Shown in pieces: positions 47,606 to 60,016 of a DNA stretch of 64,000 nt. Numbering within the stretch: the stretch's first letter is position 1; each line of letters begins with the position of its first letter. A program made the translations under genes and the position numbers. The DNA comes from Brassica napus (lineage: Eukaryota > Streptophyta > Magnoliopsida > Brassicales > Brassicaceae): the NCBI RefSeq assembly GCF_020379485.1, contig NW_026014805.1:115715-179714 (forward strand), given 5' to 3'. The notes under the pieces were generated by a model that saw only the letters and a list, made by a program, of their open reading frames with translations, made no database searches and had not been told where the DNA came from.

Positions 47606-50600
47606 TTACCCGCGACCAGGTTTCCTGACCGGAACACTCTCCTCATCATCAGACTGAATGTCTCCGTACTGCCATATTCCTGTCCTAGATTTGCGAGCTT
47701 CTTCTTGGTACTTCTCAAGAGCATCAAGAGCTGCTTTCTTGTCTTTATGCTCCCATCTCTTCCGTTTCTCCATCCTCGCTATTCCTTCCTGTTCTCATAC
47801 CACAACACACATTACACTCTCAGGTTTGTATACTGAGAAAGAGGCGAGGTGTAGTCGCTAATAAATCATTAATTTAATTTTTATATATATTACATTTATG
47901 TTATATATTTTACTTTTTAGGTTTATCTATAAAATTATTTTGATGAATTATGAAAATTAGACAAATTAGTGATTTGGAGTTTGATTTAAATCGGTTTAAA
48001 TGGATTCTAACAGTTTTAACCAATTTGAATCACATAAATCGAATTTCAAGGTGGCCGCCTAAACCTATTTTTAGAACACTGGATTTATATAATGAAAATA
48101 CTCTTCATAAGATTGAGACACTGACCTGGAGCATTGCGGCATTGACAGAGATCTCATCATCGACAGCGATGAGAGTAACAGCGAGCTCTGTTCCAGTTCC
48201 TTGGCCTTTCACTTTGCCTCCTGATGTATCTCTTTCCTCCACCACTGCCTTGAACTCTTTACCACTCCCCAGCGTCACCGAATGTAGATACTCTCCCGCT
48301 TCAGGACCAAAGTCCTCTTCCAGGCTTGGAACTTTTAAATAGGCAAGTCTGCAGAGCTGCGCGAGTCCTGGTGCTGAGGACACTGAAGCCTCTACAGGGC
48401 GAATTGCGCTGTACGGAACTGTTTCTTGGTTCCCATAATCGATGTAGAACACTTCGAGTTTGTCCTCTGGAGATTGAACTGCTCCTCGTGGTGCATTAAC
48501 AATCTGAATTCAAAGTAAACATACAATAAGAAGAACTAAAGGATGGGATATTAGAGGTTTGATGAGTTACCATTGCACGGTTCCAGGAGTTATCGAGGCT
48601 AAACTGTGCAAGGACGATGTCACCCTTCTTAGGGTTAAACGATCCAACAATGGGAGCGTCTTTAAGACTCAGAGATGCAAGCTGGTTTTGAATAGAAGCT
48701 ACTTTCTGATCGCCAACCGTCTGAACATAGAACTTACCGCCACCAAGCACTTCCGTGACAACAACCTGTAGCCAAAGGGAAATTAAGAGTGAGTTAATGT
48801 TTTGCTTTTAGTATTAAAACTCTTGACTCGTTGGTTAAAATTCACCTTTAGTGTTTCCTTCTGTCTTGTTTCTACTTTAGAACCACCACCATTCACAACC
48901 TCCTCTCCTTCAACATAGTTTTCCCAGATCTGTGGAATAAAACAGTTCAGCAATGCTTTTCTTTTGGAAAAAAAAAAGAGATATATTAATATCTATTGGT
49001 AGTTACCTTCAGTTTCTGATTCTTAGCAGATCGTTCTGCCAATTCAAGAAGATGAGCTTCTGGAATCCTGTCTGCACCAAAGCCAGTCTGCATTTTTGCC
49101 ACCCCAGCTTCAAGAAGAAACGTTGCTGCGTTGGTCTTCCCCTCCCACATTGATCCCAAGAAAGTGCCGGTTCTATCCACAGTTTCAATTTCGATCTGTT
49201 GATTATAAAAAGACGATATAAGACTCATATATAGAAAAAAAGGGAATAAAGAAAATGAGATGTCGTATTACCTCGACATCTCTCTGCATGATCTTGCGTC
49301 TCATTAAAGCAATAGCTTCTTCTGAATAGGGTTCTCCACGGCCAGGACATCTGACACCAGAGAATGCAAAGGCGATACTGCATGTTTCTTTGGGAATGTA
49401 TAGCTTGAACCGATGTCCGCTCAAGACGTATTCCACAACAGCAGATATTCTCCTACTTCTGTGCAAGGATGGCAAGAAGTCTTTGGCTTTCTTGGCCGAG
49501 GCCACAGTCAGGTCTGTGACGTGCATTGCTGGAGAGTCCTTTGTCGATTGGATTCCTTTCTTCCCAGCAATAGCGCGAGCTTCTGCAGCTAGTAGAGCCT
49601 CGTAATGGTTTGACCTCTCTTCAAAGTCGCGATGTCTAACCACAGTCCCTAAGCCACGGGCGATTATGAGTTCAGCTATATTGACTCCGGGAGCTGATTC
49701 AGCAGCATCACCCTTGGTAGCAGATGGTAGGAACACTGAACCAAAATCCATAACCCTGGAATCGCCAGCTCCAGAAGTAGTAGCACCATCTGCTGGGCTG
49801 ATCTTCCTTTGGTATTCCATTTGCACATTAACCTGCACCGGAAAAAAGAAGAAGTCAGGGGTCTTGCTCCTGTGGATAGTTTAAGTAAGAAGACACGAAG
49901 CAACTAATACCTGTTTTCCAATAAGCTTCTGTCTCAGAAACTCCTTGGCTTCCCGAGCATAAGGGGCAGGTTTCTCCTCTCTGCGTGGGTTACCGATTTT
50001 AGGAGACCTAATGCTCGAAAGACAGACTCGGCGCTCTGCCATGGGACTCCCGAATGGTACAGAGTCATCAGCTACTACTAAGCAGTCCCCACTCACAACT
50101 TCCACTACCTGAAGAGAGTAAAAACTATTAAGAACTAAGGACTAGTGAAATGGGGACATAGTGTGCAACGTGTGCAAGCAAGCAAGCAATTACCTTCCCA
50201 GTAAAGTTCTGGTCATGAATTGCCTTAGAGTTGCTAGCTGGAGGGACATAGTTTGACCACATTTTCACCCGGTTCTTCTTGCATTGAAGCTCTGCAGCTT
50301 TCAGCTTCTTTTTGGCTTCTTCCTCCATCATGTTGGCACTCCACTCAACATACTTAGCAAGACCCTGAGCAAAAAGAATAGCAACAAACGTCATAACTTT
50401 TATTCAGCACCATCAATATATTATATTGCCAGTGACTTCTTAAGTAAGTACATTGTTGTGGCAAAGTGAAAAATTTTTTGGCCAATTAGTTCATTATGTA
50501 ATCATGTTGAAAAGAAAATAACTGTTTAAGTTAGACCACATACATTTTCAACCAGCTCCAGACCCAAGTCTTTAACTGTTTCCCCAACAGAGTAGTAAAC

Positions 50601-52538
50601 TGACCCAATCAGATTGTTGAATTTGTCAACACCTTCAAGAACAATGCGAACCTGAAAAATCCAGCTCAGACTTAGATCATTCAAATTTTAGATACAGATA
50701 CATGCGAATTAATTTGTTGCAATTAGTCCTTACATCTCTATTAAGAACACGAAGCTCAGTAAAATACTTGGCTTCCAATGCAAACGGATCAGAGGAAACC
50801 TCAACGGACGATACTGCTGAAGCAGCGAGTCTCTGGGCGGATGTTAGAGGACCACGGGGCTCAGCAGAAGCATCTTCATTTGGAGCTGATGTAACATCTG
50901 GCTCAACAACAGTTTCTTGTGTGGATCTCCTTCCCATTGATGGAGCCTACATAGGATATATCATGAAATTAATGTAAACTCCTCACACATCAAAAAAAGA
51001 AGAAGAAACAAGATTACACACCTGGAGTCCAGCAACAAACACTTGCACAAACTGAAATTCAGGAAGAAGATAGACACGGATGGTACTGCCATCGCGGACT
51101 TGCTCAACAATAGCTTCCATGGGCTTGCCTTTACTTGCGGCTAAAAGACCCATGGCGTCAAAATTACCAGAGTCCCCAACGGCAGAAGGAGGAAGGTTCC
51201 TGACAGATGCCTCGGCAGCACCAGGAACCTGGATCAAGTAAAATTCCATCAACAAACCAAGAAAGAGTACATGAGACTAACTTTCATAAGTCAAAACCAG
51301 AGAAACAGTAAAAGAGAGCACCAACCTTGCTCCAACGGCCAAGCCCTTCCTGCTTAGCCATCTCTTCAAGCTGTAACAGCTCCGCAACGTAAGGACTAAC
51401 TTTATCCTGATTCTGCTGACCTGGCTCTCTGACCTATCCACAGTAAAGGCATTTCTCAACCATATCAGAAAGCTGACACAAGCATCATACACCATAAACA
51501 AGCCCCTATCTAGTGAAGTTTTTTAAAACGGTTGATCACCTTAGCCCAGCCATTTTGAACAACAAGCTTAGCAAGATTTTCACTGCCAAGGTAAACAGAG
51601 CCAAATTCTCTGCCAATAGCTTCCACTTTGTAGTCCACTTTGAAAGTGATCTCCTGCGCAACAAGAAAAAAGCTATCAATATAAAGAATATTGTCAATTA
51701 CTAGCATAAATGATTAAGTGTTTGGACATAGCACCTTCCCAATGCAAAGCTTCCTCAGAAACTCCCTGCTCTCCCACGCAAAAGGCTCGTCTATACCTCC
51801 CCTACGAGCCTGAAACCAAGGAACAAACCAAACAATGAGAGAAAAAGCCTAGACTCTAACAAAAATCATGTAAGCTAACGTTCTACACATATGATTTATT
51901 CCAATGCTGTGTAAGAAAGTGATTTACTTTTTCCAATTTCCGTACATATGAAAAGTTATTATAAGTCATGTTCGTTTGGTTGCCGCAGTTTTCGGCGTCA
52001 GCGTCAATGAAAATAATTGTTGTTCGTTTCGTAGACGTCGTCACAGACGCAGATTTTTTCGACAATTTGACGCGAGGACGCATCGTTTAGACGCAGTACC
52101 AGCGTTAATGAAACGAACAAGAATTTATTAAAAAAATTGACGACGCAGCTGCAGGTAGCTGCTTCAACTAAACGAACAGCACTTATATAGCTTTTGAAAC
52201 TTTTGTTGTTAAAAAAAAAAAGAAGTTTTTGAAACTTTCTGTTGGTAGAGTATTCATTTCATCCACTTAAAACATGATTAATGGGATTCTTATCGTGAAG
52301 TTCTAAGCAAAATATAAGAAACAGTTTCTTAGCTTAACTTAAAAAAAAAAAAAAGAAGCGCCTATAAGAGAAAAAAGATTAATAGAGTCACCAGTTTAGG
52401 AGCCATGAGAGAAGACAAAGTGATGGTCTTTTCAGGAGGTGGGCCGGGCCTGCTTTGGGCCAAAGCCGTGATGACCAAGCAGTCTCCGGAGGTAACAGCC
52501 TTCACTCTCCCTTTAAACCACTGCTCCTCACTTGCCAT
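47606..52538 (-). CDS. TSN2: Tudor-SN (TSN) RNA-binding staphylococcal-nuclease-like protein
   Basis: Tudor-SN is a cytoplasmic scaffold of stress granules and processing bodies that stabilises stress mRNAs and binds ER-associated transcripts. About 15 exons, starting at 52538 (MASEEQWFKGRVKAV) and ending at 47606 (SVPVRKPGRG), read without a break; the approximate total is 980 residues, the family length. Four SN-like domains come first (for example SGDCLVITAL, GSTIRVYLLPEFQFVQVFVAG, SGDCLVVADDSVPF and LSGHRFKLYIPKETCSIAF). The fifth SN domain is split by a Tudor domain (KKGDIVLAQFSLDNSWNRAM and LEVFYIDYGNQETVPYSAIRP). The two Arabidopsis paralogues are near-identical; TSN2 (At5g61780) is chosen by position beside calnexin. 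Intron 1 carries a MITE and the upstream region a GAA/CTT repeat. Confidence 0.95.
51970..52177. mobile_element. MITE in Tudor-SN intron 1
   Basis: The left end GTTCGTTTGGTTGccgcag and the right end ctgcttcaACTAAACGAAC are inverted repeats of about 20 bp with few mismatches. The body has GACG-type motifs in both orientations. No target duplication is clear, so the family is not named. Confidence 0.55.
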
Positions 52539-54118
52539 CTTGGCTAAGATCCTGCATTGGCTCGAATCAATCAATTAACACGAAATTCATCTCTCAGATC
52601 GGTTATGCAAAAAAATCACAATTGAATTCACGAAGCTCTATGCATTCGTCTCGATCCACAAGAAACGGATTGGGTTACATCGATTTGGATCTAACGAATG
52701 ATGATTCCGATGAACGAACCTGGATTGTTCCGTGATTGGGGGAGGGAGCTAGATCTGGAGAAGAAGTGAACGAAACTCTATCTTAATCTCTATGATTGAA
52801 TCTGAGGAAGAAACAAGGAGCTGAAGAGAATGAGAAGAAGAAGAAGAAGAAGAAGAAGAAGATTGTGCAGAGGAGGTGGAATGAAAGATATATAACACAC
52901 GAGCACATCATGCGGAATTAAAAAAAAAAGCGAGTGTTAGACGTTTTTGCCCCCGTGCTTTCAAATGTATTACCACTCAGTGCCACTATGAGAATGTTTT
53001 ATGTTTTTAAATTAATTTGGAATTAATCATATTTTCCCCTTTTATTCAAAAATAAATGTATTGAACAAGTGCAATAAAAACATGTTTTTTTTTTCAAAAT
53101 AAATTAACGAAAAAATGTTAAAAGTAAAGGTGACTTTATTTAACTTGGATAAAATGAGATGATCATTCTATTAATTCCACAAAAATTAACAAAATATCAA
53201 AAAAAATCAAATCTTGACAAGAAATTAATAAAATGAATCTATTTAACTTTTTCTTATATTTCATTCATATGATCTCATTGATTTTTATTTCATCAGTCGC
53301 CTCTTATGTTTAACATTTACAGCTTTTGTTTGACTTGTTTCTTCATTCTTTTTGAGCAAGACATCATTTCTTAAAAAGCTCTAAGACCATTTTAATTCTA
53401 CTCTGAATCTTTTCAGCTCATTAAAAAAGTATAATTGGTTTGTTCAGATTCTCTCCATTATAAGAAAATTAGATATGTTGTTTTAGAGAACTTTGCTTTT
53501 GTTCCAAACAGTTCACTGTCAGTTCAAAAAAAACTTAACTTCAAGTAGAGAGATTAGTGATAGGGACCACTCACTAGCTTTTGTCCTTTTTAGTGTAAAC
53601 ACGATCACTAACATAAAATGGTATTAAGATTCTTTTAATTCAAAGGACAAAAAGACAAAACTTATATTGATCTTTGGCAGTTTCAATATAAATGTGACAT
53701 CTTCTTCTTCTATATATCTTTGTAATGAAAGATTGTTCTTGGACTTATATATGCTCCACAACAAAACATTCCCTGTCTTAATGTGAATCTGCTCAACATA
53801 TTCGTCAACTAAAGGAAGTAATTAAATCATTGAAGGAATATACACATATTATGTCGGCAATGAAATTCCATTGTAGGAATAATCAAATGTGAATTTCAAG
53901 ATTGACATTAACTATAGTTTTGTTTGTATATATACGACTTTACATTATAAGAAAATAAATTAAAATCAGATCAATAAGAGAATTATACTGATCATGTAAT
54001 TAATTGAAGTGAAAGCTACTTGAGAAAATATCCTTTAAAAAATCAATAATCTCTAAAAAGTTTGTCACCTCCTTTCTTGGTTCTTTATCAATAATTTACA
54101 TCAAACCAAAACAAGAAA
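52539..54118. other. Tudor-SN upstream region and spacer
   Basis: A GAA trinucleotide run (about 52831-52860; CTT on the Tudor-SN strand) probably lies in the 5' leader or promoter of Tudor-SN. The remainder is AT-rich with no recognised gene and ends in the 3' UTR of the membrane protein gene. Confidence 0.5.
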
Positions 54119-55093
54119 TCACAAGATTTCTTGGAAACATTTTGGACCTTTGATGCATATCTTCATGTCATCTGTTCCACAGATTTGGATCTTGATCGTA
54201 TACTCATCTTCTCTACCTTTCTTCTGATCCTCATCGTTCTTGAGGCAGCTTTGGTAAAAGAGGAAGCTGACTATAGTGTCAAGAACCAAGAAGAGAGCGT
54301 ATAAGTAAGCTATTAACATTCCTTCTACAGCTATCGAGGTGATAACTCTGTCCTCTTTGTAATAAGACCTCACTACTCTGTACTGAAACAAGGCTTCCAC
54401 TCCTGCTAAGCCGAGATTAGTAGGCAGAGCAAGTGCCAATGCTGTTGAAGCTCTTCCACGAAGGAGAAGACACGCCTTGAGAATTGTTGTTGTGTATCCT
54501 CCTGAGGAGGGAGAGAATGTTGATGAAACCAAGGCTAGGTTGGTGATGACATATGCGTTTGCGATGATGATTGAGTAGATAATGGCTGAGACTAAGGAGA
54601 ATAGAGTGTAGACGTTTCTTGAAGAGAGTCCAAAGGATGCTATGAAGAAGCACAGAGCAAAAGCAGAGGCGTTTGCTGAGAGGAGGAAGAGAGAGTTGCA
54701 AACGTAAGTTCTGAGAAGAGGAAGGTAATAATAAAAAGAGTCGTGGTTGTTTGAAAGGAGTTTGATGACGTAAGCTTTGGATAAGAGGAGGAAAGTGAGG
54801 GAGAAAAGGAGAGTGAGCAAAGAGGAAGAAAGTGTTTGTGAGAGTTTAAGGCTTAACATGTTGAAGAAGTCAAGTGAAGAAGTGAAACCCGCTCCGTGGA
54901 AGAGAGTGTTTAACCTCAAGTGCAATGAGGAGGAGGAGGAGGAAGAGGAGGAGAAGAAGGCTTGAGAGAGGAGGAGAGCGGCAGAGAAAGGGAGGGCAAT
55001 GGCGGCTGCGGTGGTGGCATGGTGGTAGTTTTGGAGGAAAGTGTGGATTGATCTTCTCATGATCTTGCTTGAATCTTCCATTGTCTTCTTCAT
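54119..55093 (-). CDS. Six-span plant membrane protein of unknown function
   Basis: A single-exon gene. The open frame extends to an ATG at 55168, but a TATA box on the minus strand (about 55178-55188) lies only some 10-20 bp before that ATG, so transcription should begin after it. The next ATG (55093, MKKTMEDSSKIMRR) is taken, giving 324 residues; 55084 is also possible. Six hydrophobic spans are visible at about 26-47, 85-110, 130-155, 163-192, 215-235 and 254-280, with a Ser-rich loop after the first and a polar tail containing GTDDMKICIKGPKCF. This is a family of uncharacterised plant membrane proteins (compare At5g61340, from memory). No enzymatic motif is seen. Confidence 0.85.
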   Translation of the reverse strand: MKKTMEDSSKIMRRSIHTFLQNYHHATTAAAIALPFSAALLLSQAFFSSSSSSSSSLHLRLNTLFHGAGFTSSLDFFNMLSLKLSQTLSSSLLTLLFSLTFLLLSKAYVIKLLSNNHDSFYYYLPLLRTYVCNSLFLLSANASAFALCFFIASFGLSSRNVYTLFSLVSAIIYSIIIANAYVITNLALVSSTFSPSSGGYTTTILKACLLLRGRASTALALALPTNLGLAGVEALFQYRVVRSYYKEDRVITSIAVEGMLIAYLYALFLVLDTIVSFLFYQSCLKNDEDQKKGREDEYTIKIQICGTDDMKICIKGPKCFQEIL

Positions 55094-55168
55094 TCTAGTT
55101 TTTTGCAATCTTTTTCTTTGAAGATGTGTTCTTGAGTGATCCACCAAATCTTGAATGAGTTTTCTCAA

Positions 55169-55339
55169 ATAAGGTCCTTATATAAAATATCATATAATAA
55201 TAATTATCATTATATTTTTGAATTAATTGTGGGTTGAATGGATGTTAAAGAACGGAATAAAGAGAGGCCAAGGGATTTTTCCTGGTGATAAGGAGTTGTT
55301 TAGAGGAATTAATAAAGAGAAAAAGATTAGGATAGCACC
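55169..55339 (-). promoter_or_regulatory. Promoter of the six-span membrane protein gene
   Basis: The minus strand has TTTTATATAAGG at about 55178-55189, a good TATA box. No other site is recognised before repeat R1 copy C. Confidence 0.5.
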
Positions 55340-55860
55340 AAACCAAGTTTTTGTTCCCAAAGTAGCACTCAAGGCTCAAAGTCACAAAAATAGGTTTCAT
55401 TAAAGAGGTAAATATACACTTATACCCCTTGGGTTAATTAATCCAAACCTTAGGGTTTAGAGTTAAGGGAGGTGGGGTTTTGGAATTAGGGTTTAAAATT
55501 TTATAAAAAATAAATACTAATAAAAAATAAAAATTTATAAAACAGTTTCAAAAATTATTTTTAAACTATAAAAGAAAATTTGAAAAAAAAATAAAAAAAA
55601 AATTCAAAATTTTTTTTAAAAAAAAAGTTATAAAAATTTCGAATCTGAAAACATATAATCTGAAACTATAAAAAAAATTATTTTTTTTTATTTTTTTTAT
55701 TTTTTTATTTATTTTTGTTTGTTTATTTAATTTAAACCAAGGATATTAGGGATATTTTACCCTTTAATGAATGTCATTTTTGTGACTTTCTCCTTCTAGT
55801 GCTCTTTTTGAAACATAAACTTCAAAAGGTGCTATTATTGACAATTGCCCATTAATAAAA
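55340..55860. repeat. Dispersed repeat R1, copy C (diverged, longer)
   Basis: It shares with copies A and B the central block (gggttaattaatccaaacct, tagggtttagagttaaggg, then ggtttaaaatttt and a long A-rich part). Its ends, agtagcactcaaggctcaaagtca and gactttctccttctagtgctctt, are themselves imperfect inverted repeats. The A/T-rich middle (55550-55740) is longer than in A and B. Confidence 0.45.
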
Positions 55861-56324
55861 TAAGATTTTATTTTTCTTCTAAAGCCACAAAAAAGCAATG
55901 GAAATGATATTTTCTTGTGAGTAGAATACAAATCATGAATTATACATAACGTTTCCTTGTCAAGTTTAATTGGGAATAATGTATATTTGTTTCTTAGGTA
56001 ATGTTGTTATGATATATATATATGAATCTAATATTTTGATACAATAACTAGAAAAGTCTTTTGCTTGTGTGATATGCTTAGTGATGCAATTGGATTTGGA
56101 TGCTTACAATACCCCCATTGCATATATTATAACCACATATTGAATTGTGGGAGAATGATTCTATGTATTAGTATTCAACTGAAAGCATAATAATTATAGG
56201 TTTGAGGAATTTGGAAAGCTTAGCTTTCAAGAAATTGAATGATGATCAGAGCTTAAAAGAGTAAGCTAATTTCTATATTGAAAAAATGGTGCTAGTCTTA
56301 TGCCTTTATCATAACTAGGTGGGC
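55861..56324. other. AT-rich spacer
   Basis: No gene or repeat boundary is seen before the inverted duplication that follows. Confidence 0.4.
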
Positions 56325-56371
56325 TATAAATATATATATATGTATACAATATCATAAATTTTGAATAATAT

Positions 56372-56409
<38 letters not shown>

Positions 56410-57620
56410 AACTTCAAATAGTTTGGAAATCAGTCGTAAAGTTTCCATAAATTTGATATAAAATAATTGGTGAATATTTAATAATAACAAATGCTGGTGG
56501 AATTATAAATATGTAATTATCACATTAACTTCTCCAACATATATTATGCACCTTTTTCGGCCTCTTATTATTTTTCTCGTAATTATTTCGTTCTTCTTAT
56601 TAAATTTTTGCTAATGTTTTCCTAATTTTTTAAAATTTTTGCCAAATATTTATTTTCTCTCTTTAAATAGTAATACAAACCATACAATCAATGAACCAAA
56701 AAGCGTCATTTTCCATTTGATAATTGATATACTATTAATAAAAATTTAACTAGAAACCGAGTTCATATAACAATGCAAAATAGTGACGTTTTTATTACCA
56801 AAATTTAACACAGTAACTTTCCATACAAAAAAAAAACAAATTTCCCCAGTGAGACGAAAAGAAGACACTAAGGCGGCAGCAGCCTCTTTGTAACACAGAA
56901 GAAGACGAGTAGAACTACGATCACGAGGAGTGGTCCGATCACGGTGAGGATCAATCCGACACGAACGCCACTACCACCGTCGCCAATTTCTTTGAATTCA
57001 CAAAAAGGCGAGCTAGGGTACTCCTGGATGATGAGTTCTGTTCCATGGAAGTAGCAACTGGCTTCTGTTTTTCTGAATAGTCGGAAGTAGAGGTTCATGG
57101 CAAAGGATGCTCTTTGGTTCATTGATTGTATAGTTTGTATTATTATTTAGAGAGAGAAATAAATATTTGACAAAAAATATAAAAAATAGAAAAACATTAG
57201 CAAAAATTTAATAAAAAAAACAAAATGATAACGAAAAAATAAAAAGAGGCCGAAGAAGATGTCTAATATTGGCCGGAGAAGTTAATGTGATAATTACATA
57301 TACAATTCCACAAACATTGTTATTACTACATATTCATAAGTTATATTTACACCAAATTTATGGAAACTTGACGACTGATAATTAATTTGCACCAAAATTA
57401 AGTTTATTGTGAGCCGGTTTCTAAACATTTTATGACTTAAATTAATATATTTTTGATGACTTAAATTAATATTGTTGAATTATCACTAAATTCATGCTAT
57501 TACAAATAGTTTTTAGATTTTATATTTTCAAACTATTTGAAGTTAAAAATTATATTTTTAATGTTTTAAATTGTTATTTAAAGTTTATGACATTGTATAC
57601 ATAATATATATTTTTATACA
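56325..57620. repeat. Large inverted duplication flanking a small ORF
   Basis: The left arm (about 56325-56720) is the reverse complement of the right arm (about 57094-57620). Shared blocks include taattatcacattaacttctcc (56516) against ggagaagttaatgtgataat (57279), acttcaaatagtttgg against ccaaactatttgaagt, and tgtatacaatatcata against tatgacattgtataca. The right arm has an extra insert of roughly 165 bp (about 57380-57540). The inner ends include the start codon and the first eight codons of the ORF at 57122, so the left arm holds a truncated second start (ATG 56691, stop 56718-56720) facing it. A transcript across the locus would fold into a long hairpin. Confidence 0.75.
56868..57122 (-). 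CDS. Small one-span membrane protein ORF, hypothetical
   Basis: The frame encodes 84 residues, starting MNQRASFAMNLYFRLFRKT and ending VTKRLLPP. One strong membrane helix lies at about 53-76 (VGLILTVIGPLLVIVVLLVFF), followed by a short basic end. I do not recognise the family. In favour of a real gene are the clean frame, the typical signal-anchor pattern, and the fact that the inverted partner sequence preserves its start region. Against it are the short length and the lack of a recognised homologue. It could also be the last part of a longer captured gene. Confidence 0.45.
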   Translation of the reverse strand: MNQRASFAMNLYFRLFRKTEASCYFHGTELIIQEYPSSPFCEFKEIGDGGSGVRVGLILTVIGPLLVIVVLLVFFCVTKRLLPP

Positions 57621-57633
57621 ATAACATGAAATA

Positions 57634-58133
57634 CAGTAAAAACTCTATAAATTAATAATGTCGGGACTTTGATAATTTATTATTTTATAGAGTTATTAAT
57701 TTATAGAAAATTTCTTTTTTAATATTTATATATTTTGAATTATGTTTTATGTAAAATAAAAAAAAAAAACTTAATTTTACGGTATTTGTATTGATTAAAA
57801 TTTACATATACAAATTTTATGTTATTCTTATTCGAATTTTTGGTGTATAAAAAATATGTGCTGTCAATGTAAATGAATATTTTTAGATTTAAAATGACAA
57901 AATACATCAATATATTTAGAAAAAATAAAGATAGAATTTAATGTGAATAAATAAATTGTACAATATTTTTTATATTTATAATTTTTGTATACAATTAATC
58001 ATTAATTTATTATCTTATCAGATTATCTTATCAAGTTGTGTCATATTTTACACCGAAAAACTTGCGACTGCTAAAAATTATTTATTTATCATGTTGATTA
58101 GTTTATTAGGATTAATTTATGAAGTTTCTACTG
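57634..58133. mobile_element. Emigrant-like mariner/pogo MITE
   Basis: The left end is CAGTAAAAACTCTATAAATT and the right end is the complement of CAGTAGAAACTTCATAAATT, flanked by TA on both sides (57632-57633 and 58134-58135). These ends, a TA target, and 500 bp of AT-rich non-coding DNA fit the Arabidopsis Emigrant family mobilised by pogo-like Lemi transposases. Confidence 0.8.
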
Positions 58134-58135
58134 TA

Positions 58136-58773
58136 TATTATGCTTTTGATGCAATTGTGGCATGCATTTGGTTTGCAGAGTTAATGACTTGACTTGGTGG
58201 CTAGAGAGTTTTTCATTAAATTGTGTGAGTTTTGTTTTGTTTCTTGTTTATGATTCTCTATTTCTATCGTTTCTTGTTATCTACTATCCATTTTTTTAAT
58301 TAATGGCAGATACAAAATAATCCAGGCGTGATCCATCAATTGTTGAGTTCCATTAGAAAAACTAACTAATGTTATGATCATGTTCTTACAGAAGAGCAAG
58401 CTAAGTGATCAGAGTTATGTGTACAAGTGACCATGCTTTATTTCCCAAAAACAAAAATACATAATGCACCAATTTATTAACTATTACAGTGTTTCATTGC
58501 ACAATGTATGGAATCTGCAGATCCCCAATCTACAAGACAATGGTACACAAGTAGTATATGAACTATTTTGAAACTGTAGAGTAACTCTGTTGAATGGCAA
58601 AAACATCAACATCTGGACCCTTTTAGTTTATCCTGAAACAAGAGTTACTGCAGTTCAGATCAAACATGTGCATCGCAAGCCAAGTCTTAAGATACTAACA
58701 TAGACATTCAGTTAAGGCAAAACCAACCAACCTAAGATTATAACAGAGTATTTTTTAGCTAGTTGCTTCAACA
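58136..58773. other. Spacer downstream of the RPE pseudogene
   Basis: No gene is recognised. The right part is the former 3' UTR of the RPE relic. Confidence 0.4.
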
Positions 58774-60016
58774 TTACACAGCCACAGCTTCTGGTTTCTT
58801 GCTGGTCTTGATTCCTTTTATAGCTGTAGATTTTTTCAAAACAAACAAAAAGATTATTCTCCCATAAACTGAGCAAGTTTATATAAAACTTTCCAAAGTC
58901 TATACCTTCTGCATAGTCTTTAGCTCCAAATACAGCTGATCCAGCTACTAGAGCATTTGCTCCAACTTCAAAACCTAGTACACAACTCACAAAAAAGATT
59001 CAAAATCAAGAGATTCCCTGCAGTAAAATGCGAGAGTTGGAGGAGTTTAGAGGTTCACCTTGTATGCATTCTTTGGAGTGACACCACCATCCAATATATA
59101 TTCTATTGCATTCAATGGGGTTTCAGGGTTTAGTACAACTCCAGCATTAGCACCTAAGCTCTTTATCTAAACATAACCACAAAGGTAAGCTTAACTGTAA
59201 GAATAATATTCCACCAGAAACAAAGCAAAGGAAGCTAGAAGATATCAGTGATTGACAGTGCGATGCAAATGGATGGTTGATGACTGCTCACAATGTACAC
59301 TGACTATATCTGCACCGGCTTTGATAAAGTCTGGCACCCTCTGATCCGGCTCCACTATCATCTGGTTAGAGAGAAAAAAAGTGTGACTTGAAACATCAAG
59401 AAACCATATATATAGAGATAAAGAATAAGGAGAGAGTGCTTTTACAAGATGAACATCCAAGGGAAGATCAGTCACATGGCGCTAAACATCAACCACAAGA
59501 GGTCCGATTGTGATGTTTGGAACAAAACGACCGTCCATCACATCAACGTGGATCCAATCACAACCTGCCAACTCTACTGCTTTTACCTGCAAAAAAAAAA
59601 AAACAAACAAATGAGTGAAACTGAGAAGATAAAAAAGACAAGAAGTCATTGAAACAAAACCTGCTCTCCTAGTTTGGCGAAATTGGCAGAGAGAATCGAA
59701 GGAGAGACAATGATATCACTTTTGGAAAACTTATCAACACGAGCTGATGCCTTCACAACGCCATGAGCTCTCCTTCTGAACAAAACGTTTAGATTACCAA
59801 AGTGTGTGACTTTGAGGATAACAGTTAATGCAAGAAAGACTGATTCTTTTCAAATGATAACGTTTACTCTCCCAATCATATCCACAAACTCATGAAAGGC
59901 ATTCACTTTTAAGTACCTGGAGAAAGAAAAGGAAGTGGGTGTTGGTAAAGGAGCGACCTTTGAGGCCTGAGACCGAACCCATTGACTTGTTGGGTTGATG
60001 AACAACACAACGACAT
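58774..60016 (-). pseudogene. RPE: Ribulose-phosphate 3-epimerase (plastid), decayed intron-containing copy
   Basis: RPE interconverts ribulose 5-phosphate and xylulose 5-phosphate in the Calvin cycle and pentose phosphate pathway. The transit peptide start (MSLCCSSTQQVNGFGLRPQR, ATG 60016) and [20 protein letters not shown] are recognisable, as are [58 protein letters not shown] and the ending KPEAVAV. Several lesions are visible: exon 1 (60016-59917) leaves the frame one base off at the splice to exon 2; an in-frame TAG follows PLVVDV (59482-59484); the donor after HRTVN is lost; about 45 residues between EYILD and GGVTP are deleted (near 59089), removing the phosphate-binding MSVNPGFGGQ region; and a one-base loss hits the exon starting near 58979. 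Introns are retained, so this is a duplicated gene that decayed, not a retrocopy. Confidence 0.9.
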
